Of a stretch of DNA of 64,000 bases, positions 26,643 through 36,600 are shown piece after piece. The DNA is from Aestuariivivens marinum (lineage in GTDB: Bacteria > Bacteroidota > Bacteroidia > Flavobacteriales > Flavobacteriaceae), in assembly GCF_022662175.1 (NCBI RefSeq), contig NZ_JAKMCR010000003.1:297385-361384 (forward strand), given 5' to 3'. The first letter of the stretch is position 1. Each line of letters begins with the position of its first letter. The position numbers and the translations under genes are program-made. Below the pieces are notes generated by a model. The model was given only the letters and a program-made list of their open reading frames with translations. It was not told the DNA's origin and made no database searches.

Positions 26643-27671
26643 CTAAAGCATCTTTTTAGTATGAATCTCTCCTCTTTTCTGGTTTAGTGGCATCGGTTCA
26701 TGATTACGAGTAAATGCTAAAATTTCTGAAATAATGGATATAGCAATCTCTTCCGGTGTTTCCGAACCTATATTTAATCCCGCTGGACCATGGATACGCT
26801 CTAAAAAGTCTCCTTCAATTTCTGGGCAATACTCCATAAATTGATTTAATAAATCATCCCTACGTTTCGATGGACCTAAAAGGCCTATATAAGCTGGCAT
26901 AGTAGTTTTAAGTGCTACAAAATATCGTAAATCAGTTGCAAAGTTGTGTGTCATGAGTACAATGGCCGTTTGAGAATCAATGGTATTCACATCCAAAGAC
27001 TCTGCTGTTGTACTAGTAAAAGAATTTGCACCCGGGAAATTTTCTAAAGTTTTATATTCATTTACTCCTGCTATAATATCAACTTCCCAGCCAGTTAGTG
27101 TGGCATATTGACAAAGCTTAACTGCATCATGTTCTGCACCAATAATTAGCATTTTAAAACTTGGAAGCATATTTTGTCTAAAAACAGAAAGCTTATTATT
27201 CTCGTATTCAATAGTTGGATTTGAAATAGAAAATAGTGTGTCATTTATTTTAACATAAGAACCCAAACCTTTAGATACTCCTTCACTTTTTTCAAAAAAA
27301 GAAATAATTTGAAATGGTATTCTCTTCTTTAAACAGCTAAAAAAAGCATGACTAAATTCCTCTTGCGGATCAAACAACTCCAATAAAATGTATAGAACTC
27401 CTTCACAACCTAACCTGTAACGGCCATCATAAGTCATAATTTTAGATACACCTGTTTTAAAAACTGATTGCGATTGTAACAATACTTCTTTTTCCACACA
27501 GCCACCGCTAACAGCACCAACCATATCACCATTTTCCAAGACCAACATTCTGACGCCTGGTCTACGATATGACGAACCATCTAAAGCCACTACAGAAGCT
27601 AAAACCGATGTAATACCATAGGTTTTAGCCAACAAAGCCCGTTCAACTATGTTTTTAAATTCGTGAGTCAT
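26643..27671 (-). CDS. xdhC: XdhC-family maturation factor
   Basis: From ATG at 27671 the protein has 342 residues. The XdhC/CoxI domain is seen in SSYRRPGVRMLVLENGDMVG and AVSGGCVEKEV (about 33-63); the C-terminal Rossmann-like domain has MLIIGAEHDAVKL, VLMTHNFATDLRYF, YIGLLGPSKRRDDL and the GLNIGSETPEEIAISIISE block. XdhC binds molybdenum cofactor, promotes its sulfuration and hands it to xanthine-dehydrogenase-type apoenzymes. An upstream ATG at 27692 would overlap the molybdopterin-subunit gene and is less likely. It fits its neighbours exactly. Confidence 0.92.
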   Translation of the reverse strand: MTHEFKNIVERALLAKTYGITSVLASVVALDGSSYRRPGVRMLVLENGDMVGAVSGGCVEKEVLLQSQSVFKTGVSKIMTYDGRYRLGCEGVLYILLELFDPQEEFSHAFFSCLKKRIPFQIISFFEKSEGVSKGLGSYVKINDTLFSISNPTIEYENNKLSVFRQNMLPSFKMLIIGAEHDAVKLCQYATLTGWEVDIIAGVNEYKTLENFPGANSFTSTTAESLDVNTIDSQTAIVLMTHNFATDLRYFVALKTTMPAYIGLLGPSKRRDDLLNQFMEYCPEIEGDFLERIHGPAGLNIGSETPEEIAISIISEILAFTRNHEPMPLNQKRGEIHTKKML

Positions 27672-27681
27672 AAACAGTCCT

Positions 27682-29889
27682 CTACCCAACAACTTTTTCT
27701 AATGCCATATTATTGGCAAAAGGTTGCTTATACACTCGCTGTCCAGTAGCTTGGTATATGGCATTTGCCAAAGCACCCACAGCTGGTGGTAGACCAGGTT
27801 CCCCTAAACCAGTTGGATCAACATTACTATCCACAAAGAATACTTCAATATCATCAGGTGCTTGTGAAAGCCTAATTAATTGATACCTATCGAAGTTTGT
27901 TTCATTAGGAGCTCCACTGTCAAAAGTTAGTTGACTATACATGGCGTGACCTATACCGTCAATAACGCCACCTTGAATCATATTGATTGCCGCATCTGGA
28001 TTTATTACAATGCCACAATCGACAGCACACCATACTTTCTTAACTTTTGCCTTTCCATTTTCTAAAACTACATCTACTACTTCGGCAACGTAGGAATCAT
28101 GACAAAAATAAGCGGCTACACCGCGATGAATACCAGCTATCGATTGTCCCCAATTAGATTTTTCTTTAACTAATTTTAATACACCTGCATAACGCTCAGC
28201 GTCATAGTCATTATTTTCACCTACAGGACTATTAATCGCACGATCAAATAATTCCAAACGAAAATCTATAGGGTCTTTTCCTGCCAATTCTGCAATCTCA
28301 TCTAAAAAAGCCTGCTCTGCTCCAGCAGTAAAATGTGATCTAGGTGCACGCCAAGCACCTGTGGTGACATTAGTTACAACATCTATTTTCTCAGCTAGGT
28401 AATTATCTATAGTACCAGCAGGAAAACGATTTGGAAAAACAGGGCCCTCAGGTAAACCAGCTCCTTTAGCACTAAAAGCAATCAAATTGTTATTTTCATC
28501 TAAACCTGCTTTATAAATCGATTGATAAGCGGGTTTATATGTACCTTGCGTCATATCATCCTCTCTAGTATAAATGAGTTTGATAGGTGTTCCTGCTTTT
28601 TTTGAGATGACCGCAGCTTCAACTCCAAAATGCGTATAAAGCCTTCTACCAAAGCCCCCTCCCATGCGGGTCATGTTTACGGAAATATTCTCAACAGGTA
28701 AATTTAATAATTTGGAGACCGCATCTTCGAGTGCCTTAGGTGTTTGTGTTGGACCGATTAATTCTGCATCATTCTCGGTAACATGAGCGAAAAAATTCAT
28801 GGGTTCCAATGTATTGTGTGGTAAAAAAGGTGATGAATAGGTACGCTCAATCACTTTGGTAGCCTTATTAAAAGCAGTTTCAGGATCTCCATCTTTTCGG
28901 CTTTCATTAACTTCACCTGAAACCAGTGCATTTTCTAGATATTTTGCATGCAAATCTGAATTTTCAAATTCTGAAATTACTTCCCAATTAGCTTTTATCG
29001 CTTCTTTAGCTTTTATGAGTTGCCAAGTTGATTTACCTACTATAGCTATTAGCTGGAAAAAACTTTTTTCATCACACCAAGCTTTATCTTTAATTTCTGT
29101 GTCGATAACAAATGCATCTACGATTCCAGGCATTGATTTAATGTGATCTTCATTAAAGTCTTTTAGTTTCATTCCAAAGGCTGGAGGATGCTGTATCATG
29201 GCTAATTGCATACCTTCTCTTTTAAAATCTAAACCAAATAAAGGCTTCCCTTTTACTATTTTCTCTCCATCAACATTTTTCTTACTATTACCTATTAGTT
29301 TAAAATCATTACTGTCTTTGAGTTCTATTTCTTCTGGAATCTCAATACCCACTGCCTTTGAAGCTATTTCACCATAGCTAATTACACGTTCTCCATTTTT
29401 TTCTTTAATAATGCCTTTGTCAACTTTTAAATCAGAAATCACCAGCCCCCATTCTTTGGCAGCAGCTTCAAGTAGCATTCGCCTGCCTGTGGCTCCGGCC
29501 ATTCTTAAAGCATTCCAACTTAATTTAATAGATAAACTTCCTCCTGCAAATTGAGGGTTTTTAAACGCATCTTCATCTAAAGCACCTTGTTCAACAACAA
29601 CATTATCCCAATCAACATCCAATTCTTCGGCTACAATCATTGGCATTGAAGTTCTTACATTCTGGCCAATTTCTGGATTGGGAGAATATATTGTTACCAT
29701 ACCTGTATCTCCAATTTTTATATAACCGTTTATTTCAAACCATTCATTGGGAATGGCCACTTTATTCTTTATTTTTTTGTCGGAAGTACATCCAGTAAAC
29801 CAGCTAAACCCTATTAGCATGCCACCACCTGCTGCTGCAGAAACCTTTAAAAATGAACGACGGTTATAATGTGTTCTTATCTTTGTCAT
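27682..29889 (-). CDS. Xanthine dehydrogenase-family molybdopterin-binding subunit, Tat-exported
   Basis: A 735-residue large subunit of the aldehyde/isoquinoline oxidoreductase type. The N-terminus is a Tat signal (NRRSFLKVSAAAGGGMLIG, 9-27) with a Cys at 34 in FTGC that looks like a lipobox. Molybdopterin-family blocks include PHNTLEPMNFFAHV, TRMGGGFGRRLY, TGAWRAPRSHFTAGAEQAFLDE and VDCGIVINPDA, and the catalytic-glutamate region GLGEPGLPPAVGALANAI near the C-terminus. It pairs with the 2Fe-2S subunit upstream and lacks an FAD subunit, like IorAB, so electrons probably go to a membrane or periplasmic carrier. Substrate unknown. Confidence 0.92.
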   Translation of the reverse strand: MTKIRTHYNRRSFLKVSAAAGGGMLIGFSWFTGCTSDKKIKNKVAIPNEWFEINGYIKIGDTGMVTIYSPNPEIGQNVRTSMPMIVAEELDVDWDNVVVEQGALDEDAFKNPQFAGGSLSIKLSWNALRMAGATGRRMLLEAAAKEWGLVISDLKVDKGIIKEKNGERVISYGEIASKAVGIEIPEEIELKDSNDFKLIGNSKKNVDGEKIVKGKPLFGLDFKREGMQLAMIQHPPAFGMKLKDFNEDHIKSMPGIVDAFVIDTEIKDKAWCDEKSFFQLIAIVGKSTWQLIKAKEAIKANWEVISEFENSDLHAKYLENALVSGEVNESRKDGDPETAFNKATKVIERTYSSPFLPHNTLEPMNFFAHVTENDAELIGPTQTPKALEDAVSKLLNLPVENISVNMTRMGGGFGRRLYTHFGVEAAVISKKAGTPIKLIYTREDDMTQGTYKPAYQSIYKAGLDENNNLIAFSAKGAGLPEGPVFPNRFPAGTIDNYLAEKIDVVTNVTTGAWRAPRSHFTAGAEQAFLDEIAELAGKDPIDFRLELFDRAINSPVGENNDYDAERYAGVLKLVKEKSNWGQSIAGIHRGVAAYFCHDSYVAEVVDVVLENGKAKVKKVWCAVDCGIVINPDAAINMIQGGVIDGIGHAMYSQLTFDSGAPNETNFDRYQLIRLSQAPDDIEVFFVDSNVDPTGLGEPGLPPAVGALANAIYQATGQRVYKQPFANNMALEKVVG

Positions 29890-29900
29890 AATGTACTAAT

Positions 29901-30356
29901 TTAAAGTTTGGAAGCGGTTTTAATAGCTTGTTTTATTCTTACATAAGTGCCACACCTACAAATATTACCACTCATTGCAGCATCAATCTCTTTATCAGAA
30001 GGATTTGGACTATTCTTCAATAAGGCGACAGCACTCATAATTTGTCCAGTTTGACAATAACCACATTGGTAAACGTCATGCTCTAACCACGCTTGTTGTA
30101 CCGGGTGGTAACCTTCTTCTGAAAGCCCTTCAATGGTTGTAATGTCCATTCCTTCAGCTTGAGAAACCTGCAGCAAGCAACTACGAATGGCGTTACCGTT
30201 TACATGAATGGTACAAGAACCACACTGTCCAATGCCACAACCATATTTGGTTCCTAACAAATCCAAATGATCTCTCAAAACCCATAAAAGAGGGGTGTCA
30301 CTATCTGCTTCGACAGTGTAAGTGTTGTTGTTTATTTTTAAAGTAAATACTGGCAT
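29901..30356 (-). CDS. (2Fe-2S)-binding subunit of the molybdoenzyme
   Basis: The chosen ATG at 30356 gives 151 residues beginning [10 protein letters not shown]; an upstream ATG (30407) adds a spurious hydrophobic stretch. The plant-type ferredoxin cluster is Cys40, Cys45, Cys48 and Cys60 (CGIGQCGSC), and the second cluster is Cys98, Cys101, Cys133 and Cys135 (CGYCQTGQ and CRCGTY). This is the small subunit of two-subunit xanthine-dehydrogenase-family enzymes. It has no Tat signal of its own and would be exported as a complex with the large subunit, which follows after 11 nt. Confidence 0.94.
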   Translation of the reverse strand: MPVFTLKINNNTYTVEADSDTPLLWVLRDHLDLLGTKYGCGIGQCGSCTIHVNGNAIRSCLLQVSQAEGMDITTIEGLSEEGYHPVQQAWLEHDVYQCGYCQTGQIMSAVALLKNSPNPSDKEIDAAMSGNICRCGTYVRIKQAIKTASKL

Positions 30357-30411
30357 AGTAAACAGAATTAATATTAGCACTTCAAGATACAAAAAAATAT
30401 ACCGCAATATG

Positions 30412-31383
30412 TTACGATATTGGTTTTAACATGGTTTTTATAAATTCTAATGTCCGTTTTTCGTTATAATATACATTACCCTTATCTATAAACCCGACAT
30501 GCCCTCCATATCTAGGCATTTCTAAATATAAATTGATGTTGTTTTTAGCTTCTCGTACAGGATAGCATTCTGGAGATAAAAATGAATCGTTTAAGGCATT
30601 AATAATAAGCGTTGGAATATTAATATTAGGAAGAAACTGTAAACTACTACATTTTTCATAATAATCCAAAGCTCCTTTAAATCCATGTGCTTTTGAAGTA
30701 TAGACCTCATCAAAATCCCTTAAAGTTTTTATATTGAGTAATGTTTTTAACGACAATTCCTTGGGAAATCGTTTTTGTTTTTCTTTTAACCGAGTTAACA
30801 AGTCCCTTAAAAATCGATCGTGGAACAGTTTGTTCTTAAATTTATGGAGCATCTTACAGGAACCATATAAATCACATGGTGCAGAGATAGCTAGAGCTGC
30901 TTTTACTTCAGGAGGAACTACATTCCCTTCTCCCAAATATTTTAATATCAAATTGGCGCCTAAGCTGATTCCTTTTAGGTAGATTTCATCATATTGTTTT
31001 GTTTTTATGGCAAATAAAACAACTGCTATCAAATCTTCTGTTGAGCCAGAATGGTAACTATAATACTTTAAATTTTGTTCTCCACTACACCCTCGAAAAT
31101 TGACACAAACTGCATCGATACCATTTTCATTAAAAAGTTTGGCTGGTCCAGTTACATAAGGACGTTGCCCGTGCCCCTCCAAACCATGTAATAAAATAAT
31201 AAGCTTCTTGCTAGTTACTTTAGAATAACTCCAATCTAAATCCAGAAAATCGCCATCACTTAATATAATTCTTTCCCGCTCCTGTTCTAAGGAAACATGT
31301 CGAAAGAGTCCTGAATAAACAGTAGAAACAAATCCGTTTTTAAAATAAAATGGAGGTATGTAGGTAGTTTCTAATACAGGCAT
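30412..31383 (-). CDS. YheT-like alpha/beta hydrolase
   Basis: A 323-residue alpha/beta-hydrolase. The oxyanion block is [15 protein letters not shown], the nucleophile elbow is [18 protein letters not shown] (Ser in GISLG), and a late histidine is in GGHVGFID. These are the signatures of the YheT/ABHD1-3 subgroup, whose substrates are esters of uncertain nature. It lies just upstream of the molybdoenzyme operon on the same strand (56 nt gap), but a functional link is not evident. Cytoplasmic or membrane-associated location is assumed because no signal peptide is seen. Confidence 0.88.
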   Translation of the reverse strand: MPVLETTYIPPFYFKNGFVSTVYSGLFRHVSLEQERERIILSDGDFLDLDWSYSKVTSKKLIILLHGLEGHGQRPYVTGPAKLFNENGIDAVCVNFRGCSGEQNLKYYSYHSGSTEDLIAVVLFAIKTKQYDEIYLKGISLGANLILKYLGEGNVVPPEVKAALAISAPCDLYGSCKMLHKFKNKLFHDRFLRDLLTRLKEKQKRFPKELSLKTLLNIKTLRDFDEVYTSKAHGFKGALDYYEKCSSLQFLPNINIPTLIINALNDSFLSPECYPVREAKNNINLYLEMPRYGGHVGFIDKGNVYYNEKRTLEFIKTMLKPIS

Positions 31384-31426
31384 AATTTAGTTTATGGTTA
31401 GCAGTTTTCACTAAGTAGGATGAAAA

Positions 31427-33067
31427 TCAAACGTGAAGTGAAGTGAATTTAAAATCCGTTCCATTAAACAACCCTTTGTCACTTAACTTTAACGATGGAA
31501 TAACCAATAAGCCCATAAACGATAAAGTCATATAGGGTGCTTTCAAGTTGGACCCTAAACACTTTGCCATCTTATCTAATTTAGCATATTCCCTTCCAAC
31601 GGTTTCACCATCTTTATCACTCATAATCCCAGCAACCGGAAGCGGCATGATGTGCTCTTGGGTATTTGATATCGCACAAATGCCACCCTTGTTTTCAATG
31701 ATTAAATTAACCGCTTTACAAATGGCTTCATCTGAAACACCAACCGCAATAATATTATGGGAATCATGCGCCACCGAAGATGCTATGGCTCCTTCCCGTA
31801 AGCCAAAACCTTTAATGAAAGCCATGTTCGGATTCATGTTGCTATATCGGTTAACTACTGTCATTTTTAAAACATCGCCTTCAATATTTGATATGAGATT
31901 ACCGTTACTAAGTTTTGCTTCTCCAACCGTTTCGTTAGTAACCAATTGACCATCCAAAGCCTCAATAACCCGTATTTTAGTTTCTGAAGATACTACTTTA
32001 AAATCTGAAACACCTTTTTTACTACAGTTGAAATTATTTAGATTTTCAAATCTTACTCTTGGTATTAAAGAGTTAGTATTAGTATACACTAACTGACCAT
32101 CAATATAGGTTTGTAAGGTTTTGAAGGTTATTAAATCCTCTACCACTATACAATTAGCTACATCTCCTTTTTTTAGTAAACCCAAATCCAAATTATAATG
32201 CTTTACAGGATTTACACATGCCACCTGCAATACTTTGAATACATCAAAACCTTTAGCTACAGCTCGTTTGCAAAGCTGGTTAATGTGCCCAACCATTAGA
32301 TCGTCTGGATGTTTGTCGTCACTACAAAACATCATATTTTTATAGTGTTCGGGCAACAAATCGATTAATGCATCAAAGTTTTTCGCAGCACTACCCTCCC
32401 TAATTAAAATCTTCATCCCTTTTTGGAGTTTTTCCAATGCCTCTTGATAAGTAAAACATTCATGGTCGGTTGAAATCCCTGCGTTGATATATTTTGAAAG
32501 GGCTTCTCCTCTAACACCTGGAGCATGACCATCTATTGGCTTACCATAATGCTTAGCCCAAGCAATCTTTTTTAAAACCTCCTCATCATCAAACAAGACC
32601 CCTGGGAAGTTCATCATTTCCGCTAGATATTTAATATTAGGGTTTTCTAAAAGTTTTTTTATTGCCACAGAATCAATAACCGCACCTGCCGATTCAAAAG
32701 TTGTTGCAGGAACACAAGACGGTGCTCCAAAATTAAATTTAAAAGGGACATTTTTTCCATTTTCAATCATAAACTCAACGCCTTTTATACCCAAAACGTT
32801 GGCTATTTCATGTGGATCGGAAACCGTGGCCACTGTACCATGCCTTACAGCAATTCGAGAAAATTCACTAGGCACTAACATGGAACTTTCTATATGAATG
32901 TGGGCATCAACAAAACCGGGTAAGATATAATGTGCTACATCATTATCTTTTTCTTCAATACCTTCAATCTTGCCAGCTTTAATGTTGATTTCTCCTTTAA
33001 ATATACGTCGGTTGGGTATATCGACAATATTGCCTTGTAGTTTCATACCTCTCTGTCCTTTGGACAT
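31427..33067 (-). CDS. ade: Adenine deaminase
   Basis: A metal-dependent amidohydrolase that turns adenine into hypoxanthine and ammonia for purine salvage. The 546-residue length is close to family normal. Motifs are [15 protein letters not shown] (metal-binding HxH), [49 protein letters not shown] and, in the C-terminal domain, [19 protein letters not shown] at 33067 is the longest start; ATG at 33046 ([10 protein letters not shown]) is an alternative preceded by a purine-rich AGAGAGGT. It lies 16 nt behind tilS. The nearby xanthine-dehydrogenase-like enzyme is exported and so is unlikely to take its product. Confidence 0.93.
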   Translation of the reverse strand: MSKGQRGMKLQGNIVDIPNRRIFKGEINIKAGKIEGIEEKDNDVAHYILPGFVDAHIHIESSMLVPSEFSRIAVRHGTVATVSDPHEIANVLGIKGVEFMIENGKNVPFKFNFGAPSCVPATTFESAGAVIDSVAIKKLLENPNIKYLAEMMNFPGVLFDDEEVLKKIAWAKHYGKPIDGHAPGVRGEALSKYINAGISTDHECFTYQEALEKLQKGMKILIREGSAAKNFDALIDLLPEHYKNMMFCSDDKHPDDLMVGHINQLCKRAVAKGFDVFKVLQVACVNPVKHYNLDLGLLKKGDVANCIVVEDLITFKTLQTYIDGQLVYTNTNSLIPRVRFENLNNFNCSKKGVSDFKVVSSETKIRVIEALDGQLVTNETVGEAKLSNGNLISNIEGDVLKMTVVNRYSNMNPNMAFIKGFGLREGAIASSVAHDSHNIIAVGVSDEAICKAVNLIIENKGGICAISNTQEHIMPLPVAGIMSDKDGETVGREYAKLDKMAKCLGSNLKAPYMTLSFMGLLVIPSLKLSDKGLFNGTDFKFTSLHV

Positions 33068-33083
33068 TTCTCCAAATGAGAAA

Positions 33084-34397
33084 TTATCTTAATGTTATTT
33101 TAAAAATTTTACTTGTATTTTTATTGACTCTAAATCGATTGTCCGCTCGTCTACCAACCACCCATACTATAGAATCTCCTGAACATAACAGCCAAGTGTC
33201 TTCCTTATCCAAAAGTGATAGTTTTTCATCTTTAAAGTATTTGCTCAACTTTTTTTTTCCAGTCATACCTAACGGATAAAAATAATCCCCTTCCTGCTTT
33301 TTTCTAATTATTAACGGAAACTTAAGTAGTTCTGCATCAACATAAATCGTGTTTAAATCCTCCTTTAAAATTTCTTTAACAACATTAAACGACAACATTC
33401 CTATAGGAGTGTGAATCTCATTATCATATTCTGGAATAGTAATACTTTTTTGTTGGTTTTGGACATTGATTTCCGTTAACAACAAATACTCACGATCTTT
33501 AATAAGCCTATGCGTATTGGAAAACAATTGCTTTCCTGGTTGTGCATCCAGCAAATTCAAAACATCGTTCCATTCGGTAAACCCATAATCCTTAAAGACT
33601 TGGTACAAATAAGCCCCAGGAGCGTTTTGTTTTTTAAATGCTGCTATACGAAACCAAATTTCGTTTTCGGTAATGCGTTCGATTGCCTTAGTCAAAAAGT
33701 CATCTATACTATTAGAAACAATAATTGACACATCGGTTAAATTATTCAAAGTTGTTGAAAAACTTTGCAGTAAACTTGGGTTAATTTCCTTTAACACGGG
33801 AACCACCTGGTGCCTTAGTTTGTTTCGTAAATACTTAGCTGATTGGTTACTGCTATCATTTTTCCATTCTAAAGTATTCGTAATGGCATAATTTTCTATA
33901 TCAGTACTTGAAAACATCAACAAGGGCCTCACAAACTTGCCGTTAACTTTTGGGATGCCCATTAAACCTTCTATGCCTGTGCCACGTGTAAAATTAATTA
34001 AAAATGTCTCTAAATTGTCATCGGCATGATGAGCTGTTAAAATATAATCGAAATTAAGTTGCTCGGCAAGTTCACTAAACCAATGGTAACGCAACTCTCT
34101 AGCTGCCATTTGTATGGAGCATTTATGTGTTTTCGCATAAGCTTTGGTATCGAAACTTTCTACAAATACTTCTAAGTATAAATCTTCAGCCAAATCCAAC
34201 ACAAAAGTCTCATCAGAATCACTTTCATCTCCCCTTAAATTAAAGTTACAATGAGCTAACGCTATGTTTAACTTCAACTTATGGCACAAATGTGTCAATA
34301 CTACACTATCCAAGCCACCCGAAATAGCAACTAGGAGTTTGCCTTCTCTTAAAAATGGCAAATGAGAATCTATATGATTTTTAAAAAGCTCGAACAT
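33084..34397 (-). CDS. tilS: tRNA(Ile)-lysidine synthetase TilS
   Basis: TilS attaches lysine to C34 of the tRNA(Ile) that reads AUA, using ATP. The 437-residue protein has the PP-loop SGGLDS (26-31), the conserved [29 protein letters not shown] and [11 protein letters not shown]. The C-terminal TilS domain contains [24 protein letters not shown]. Length and domain order are normal. On the minus strand TATATTTG at 34410-34403 matches the -7 consensus, but so close to the ATG that the message would be leaderless. Confidence 0.95.
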   Translation of the reverse strand: MFELFKNHIDSHLPFLREGKLLVAISGGLDSVVLTHLCHKLKLNIALAHCNFNLRGDESDSDETFVLDLAEDLYLEVFVESFDTKAYAKTHKCSIQMAARELRYHWFSELAEQLNFDYILTAHHADDNLETFLINFTRGTGIEGLMGIPKVNGKFVRPLLMFSSTDIENYAITNTLEWKNDSSNQSAKYLRNKLRHQVVPVLKEINPSLLQSFSTTLNNLTDVSIIVSNSIDDFLTKAIERITENEIWFRIAAFKKQNAPGAYLYQVFKDYGFTEWNDVLNLLDAQPGKQLFSNTHRLIKDREYLLLTEINVQNQQKSITIPEYDNEIHTPIGMLSFNVVKEILKEDLNTIYVDAELLKFPLIIRKKQEGDYFYPLGMTGKKKLSKYFKDEKLSLLDKEDTWLLCSGDSIVWVVGRRADNRFRVNKNTSKIFKITLR

Positions 34398-34453
34398 GTG
34401 TTCAAATATACAATATTGCCAATTTATAATTCATTATTAATATTCTTAGTTTA

Positions 34454-34467
34454 ATGACAAATGTCAT
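34454..34467. promoter_or_regulatory. Crp/Fnr-like dyad between tilS and a sigma-like gene
   Basis: ATGAC-AAAT-GTCAT is a perfect 5-bp dyad with a 4-nt gap, the layout of Crp/Fnr-family operators. Its centre (34460.5) lies 28.5 bp before the possible -7 element at 34489, near -42 from the predicted start of the downstream gene, which is a class II activator position. The regulator is not known. Confidence 0.45.
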
Positions 34468-34488
34468 ATGACGGTTCAAGCTATTTTG

Positions 34489-34496
34489 TAACTTTA
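34489..34496 (+). promoter_or_regulatory. Possible -7 element of the sigma-like gene
   Basis: TAACTTTA is one base from TAnnTTTG, 26 nt before the ATG at 34522. No -33 TTG is seen at the right distance; the dyad at 34454 covers that region instead. Confidence 0.35.
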
Positions 34497-34521
34497 GATT
34501 ATAATTTTAATACCTTTTGTT

Positions 34522-35214
34522 ATGTGCTCAATAAAAAAATTAACCGATAAAAACTTTCAAAAAACTTTTAATAGGAAAGTAGTTGCAATAACGCAGCATT
34601 TAAGAGCCTATGTAAATCACAGGATATACATTGCCGAATCAACCGGTATTATTCCCAAGAACATGTATAATTCAACTGATTTAATTGACGAGGCCATAGT
34701 AAAATTTTATGAGCAAGGTTATGACATTGACTCAGAACCGCTTGCAATTAAACTGAAGCTTTTTAAGATTGTAGATACCGATTTAGATACGCTTTTCAAA
34801 AAAGAAGCATTTCACAAAAGCACATTTAGCACGGACGCCATTTTACATGAAGAATTGGATGGATTGGAAGAACGATATACTGTAGACGAAGATTTTGATT
34901 TTATAATGAATGAAGACTTAAACGATATTTCTTATAAACAACAACAAAAACACAAACACATTTTTGTTTATGATGACAATGACACATCCATTGCAAATGC
35001 CTTTGAAATTGAAAATATTGAGCACTTACAACAAAAAAATATGCTAGGGAAATTTTATGCTTCTTCTCCTATTTCTATATCTGATATTGTAGACCTGTTT
35101 GTATTTGGTAAATTAGATTATGAAGATATTGCTAAAATAAAGAACATAGGCCCTAAACGTGTAGAATACATTTTAACTTTAGCTATAGAATCAATAAAAA
35201 GTAAATTGGACTAA
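34522..35214 (+). CDS. Unassigned acidic protein, possibly a divergent sigma-70-like factor
   Basis: A 230-residue protein not recognised with certainty. Residues 20-65 (LRAYVNHRIYIAESTGIIP and then DLIDEAIVKFYEQG) look like a degenerate sigma-factor region 2. The middle (100-160) is rich in Asp and Glu (ERYTVDEDFDFIMNEDLND). The C-terminus (195-222) has YEDIAKIKNIGPKRVEYILT, which could be a region-4-like helix-turn-helix or a helix-hairpin-helix. No signal peptide or membrane segment is seen. It stands alone between tilS and pabB, with its own promoter-like region. A regulatory role is inference only. Confidence 0.6.
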   Translation: MCSIKKLTDKNFQKTFNRKVVAITQHLRAYVNHRIYIAESTGIIPKNMYNSTDLIDEAIVKFYEQGYDIDSEPLAIKLKLFKIVDTDLDTLFKKEAFHKSTFSTDAILHEELDGLEERYTVDEDFDFIMNEDLNDISYKQQQKHKHIFVYDDNDTSIANAFEIENIEHLQQKNMLGKFYASSPISISDIVDLFVFGKLDYEDIAKIKNIGPKRVEYILTLAIESIKSKLD

Positions 35215-35230
35215 GAGATTATTCAAGAAT

Positions 35231-36523
35231 TTAATTTTCCAGAACCGTACGCAAGGCTTTGGCCTTAACCAAGCATTCCTCGTATTCCTTTAAGGGCATA
35301 CTCTTTGCTGTAATGGCGCCACCAACAGAATAAGATACATATTTTTTGGAGGCATTATATAAAATACTTCTTATAACGACACTAAAATCAAAGTCACCTT
35401 TTGGCGTTAAATAACCTATAGCACCGGAATATACACCTCGTTTGGTTTCCTCTAAGGCCTCAATAATTTGCATAGCAGAAATTTTAGGCGCTCCTGTCAT
35501 GCTGCCCATAGGAAAGGTGCTTTTAATAATATCAACAGGGGATGTATTAGGGTCAACTTTTGCAGTAATAGTTGATATCATTTGGTGTACTTGGTTAAAG
35601 GTGTAAACTTTACAGAGCTCTTCAACTTTAACACTGCCTTTTATGGCCGTTTTGGATAAATCGTTACGCACCAAATCCACAATCATAATATTTTCACTTC
35701 GTTCTTTTGTATCGTTTGCCAATGCTGTTTTAAATAAAGCGTCCTCATGGGAATTACTAGATCGTTTTGATGTTCCCTTGATGGGTTGTGAAATAACTTG
35801 AAGCCCTCTTTTTTGCATATAACGTTCTGGTGAAGCACTCAGCACATATTTATCACTTATCTTTACAAAAGAAGCAAATGGCGGTTTAGAAATACTATTT
35901 AGTCGCTCGTAAGTTTCCAAGGGATGTATTGCAGTATTTTCAGCATAAAACTCTTGACAAAAATTAGCTTCATAAATATCGCCTCTATGGATGTGCGATA
36001 ATATTTCATTGACTTTTTCAAAATACTCATCCCTATGAATGCGAAGCTTAATTTTGATATCATTCTTTTTATGTTTTGCTGTTGTGTTAATTTGTTTAAT
36101 CTCATTTAAGTCTTGGACGATATCAGCTTCAATATATTTTAAATATTGAAGTTCAACAGTATTTCCTTTAATTAAAAATAATTTTTTAGGCTGAAAAAAA
36201 TACAGATCGGGGAAATGCAAACCATCAAAATTAGAAGAAGATAAATGTTCAACGGTATTCTTTAAATCGTAAGTAAGATACCCAAAAATCCAATCACTAG
36301 TATGGGTTTTATAGACTTTTAACTTTTCAAATGCTTCAAGGTAATCGGTTTTTATACTTGTAAATGCATCTACTGCCAAAACAGCATCGAAGTTGGCATA
36401 TTCTTGAGCATAGCTATTGGAATCCAACCAAACAATATCATCAAATTGCTGTGCCCATTTCAATAACTGATTTTTAAACCTTTCAGGATGTTCTATATTA
36501 TAAGTTTGTGATGTTCTCAACAA
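35231..36523 (-). CDS. pabB: Aminodeoxychorismate synthase component I (PabB-like)
   Basis: A 430-residue chorismate-binding enzyme. The conserved C-terminal core shows EANFCQEFYAEN, PPFASFVKISDKYVLSASPERYM, QPIKGTSKRS, NIMIVDLVRNDLSKTA, FPMGSMTGAPKISAMQIIEALE and GVYSGAIGYLTPKGDFDFSVVIRS. These belong to the anthranilate/aminodeoxychorismate synthase component I family. The stand-alone position, away from trp genes, and the short N-terminal domain favour PabB (folate synthesis) over TrpE. Its glutaminase partner is not in the window. It is convergent with the sigma-like gene (16 nt apart). Confidence 0.87.
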   Translation of the reverse strand: MLRTSQTYNIEHPERFKNQLLKWAQQFDDIVWLDSNSYAQEYANFDAVLAVDAFTSIKTDYLEAFEKLKVYKTHTSDWIFGYLTYDLKNTVEHLSSSNFDGLHFPDLYFFQPKKLFLIKGNTVELQYLKYIEADIVQDLNEIKQINTTAKHKKNDIKIKLRIHRDEYFEKVNEILSHIHRGDIYEANFCQEFYAENTAIHPLETYERLNSISKPPFASFVKISDKYVLSASPERYMQKRGLQVISQPIKGTSKRSSNSHEDALFKTALANDTKERSENIMIVDLVRNDLSKTAIKGSVKVEELCKVYTFNQVHQMISTITAKVDPNTSPVDIIKSTFPMGSMTGAPKISAMQIIEALEETKRGVYSGAIGYLTPKGDFDFSVVIRSILYNASKKYVSYSVGGAITAKSMPLKEYEECLVKAKALRTVLEN

Positions 36524-36600
36524 ATAGTAAAATTAGATGGTAAAGTTAAACAGATTCCTTAAAAAGTAAGAGTTTTGTATGTACTTTAAAACAAATTGGA

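Noticed and set aside
34403..34422. TATATTTG upstream of tilS as a promoter
   Set aside because: The -7 would put the start of transcription on the tilS start codon, and no TTG is found at the right spacing.
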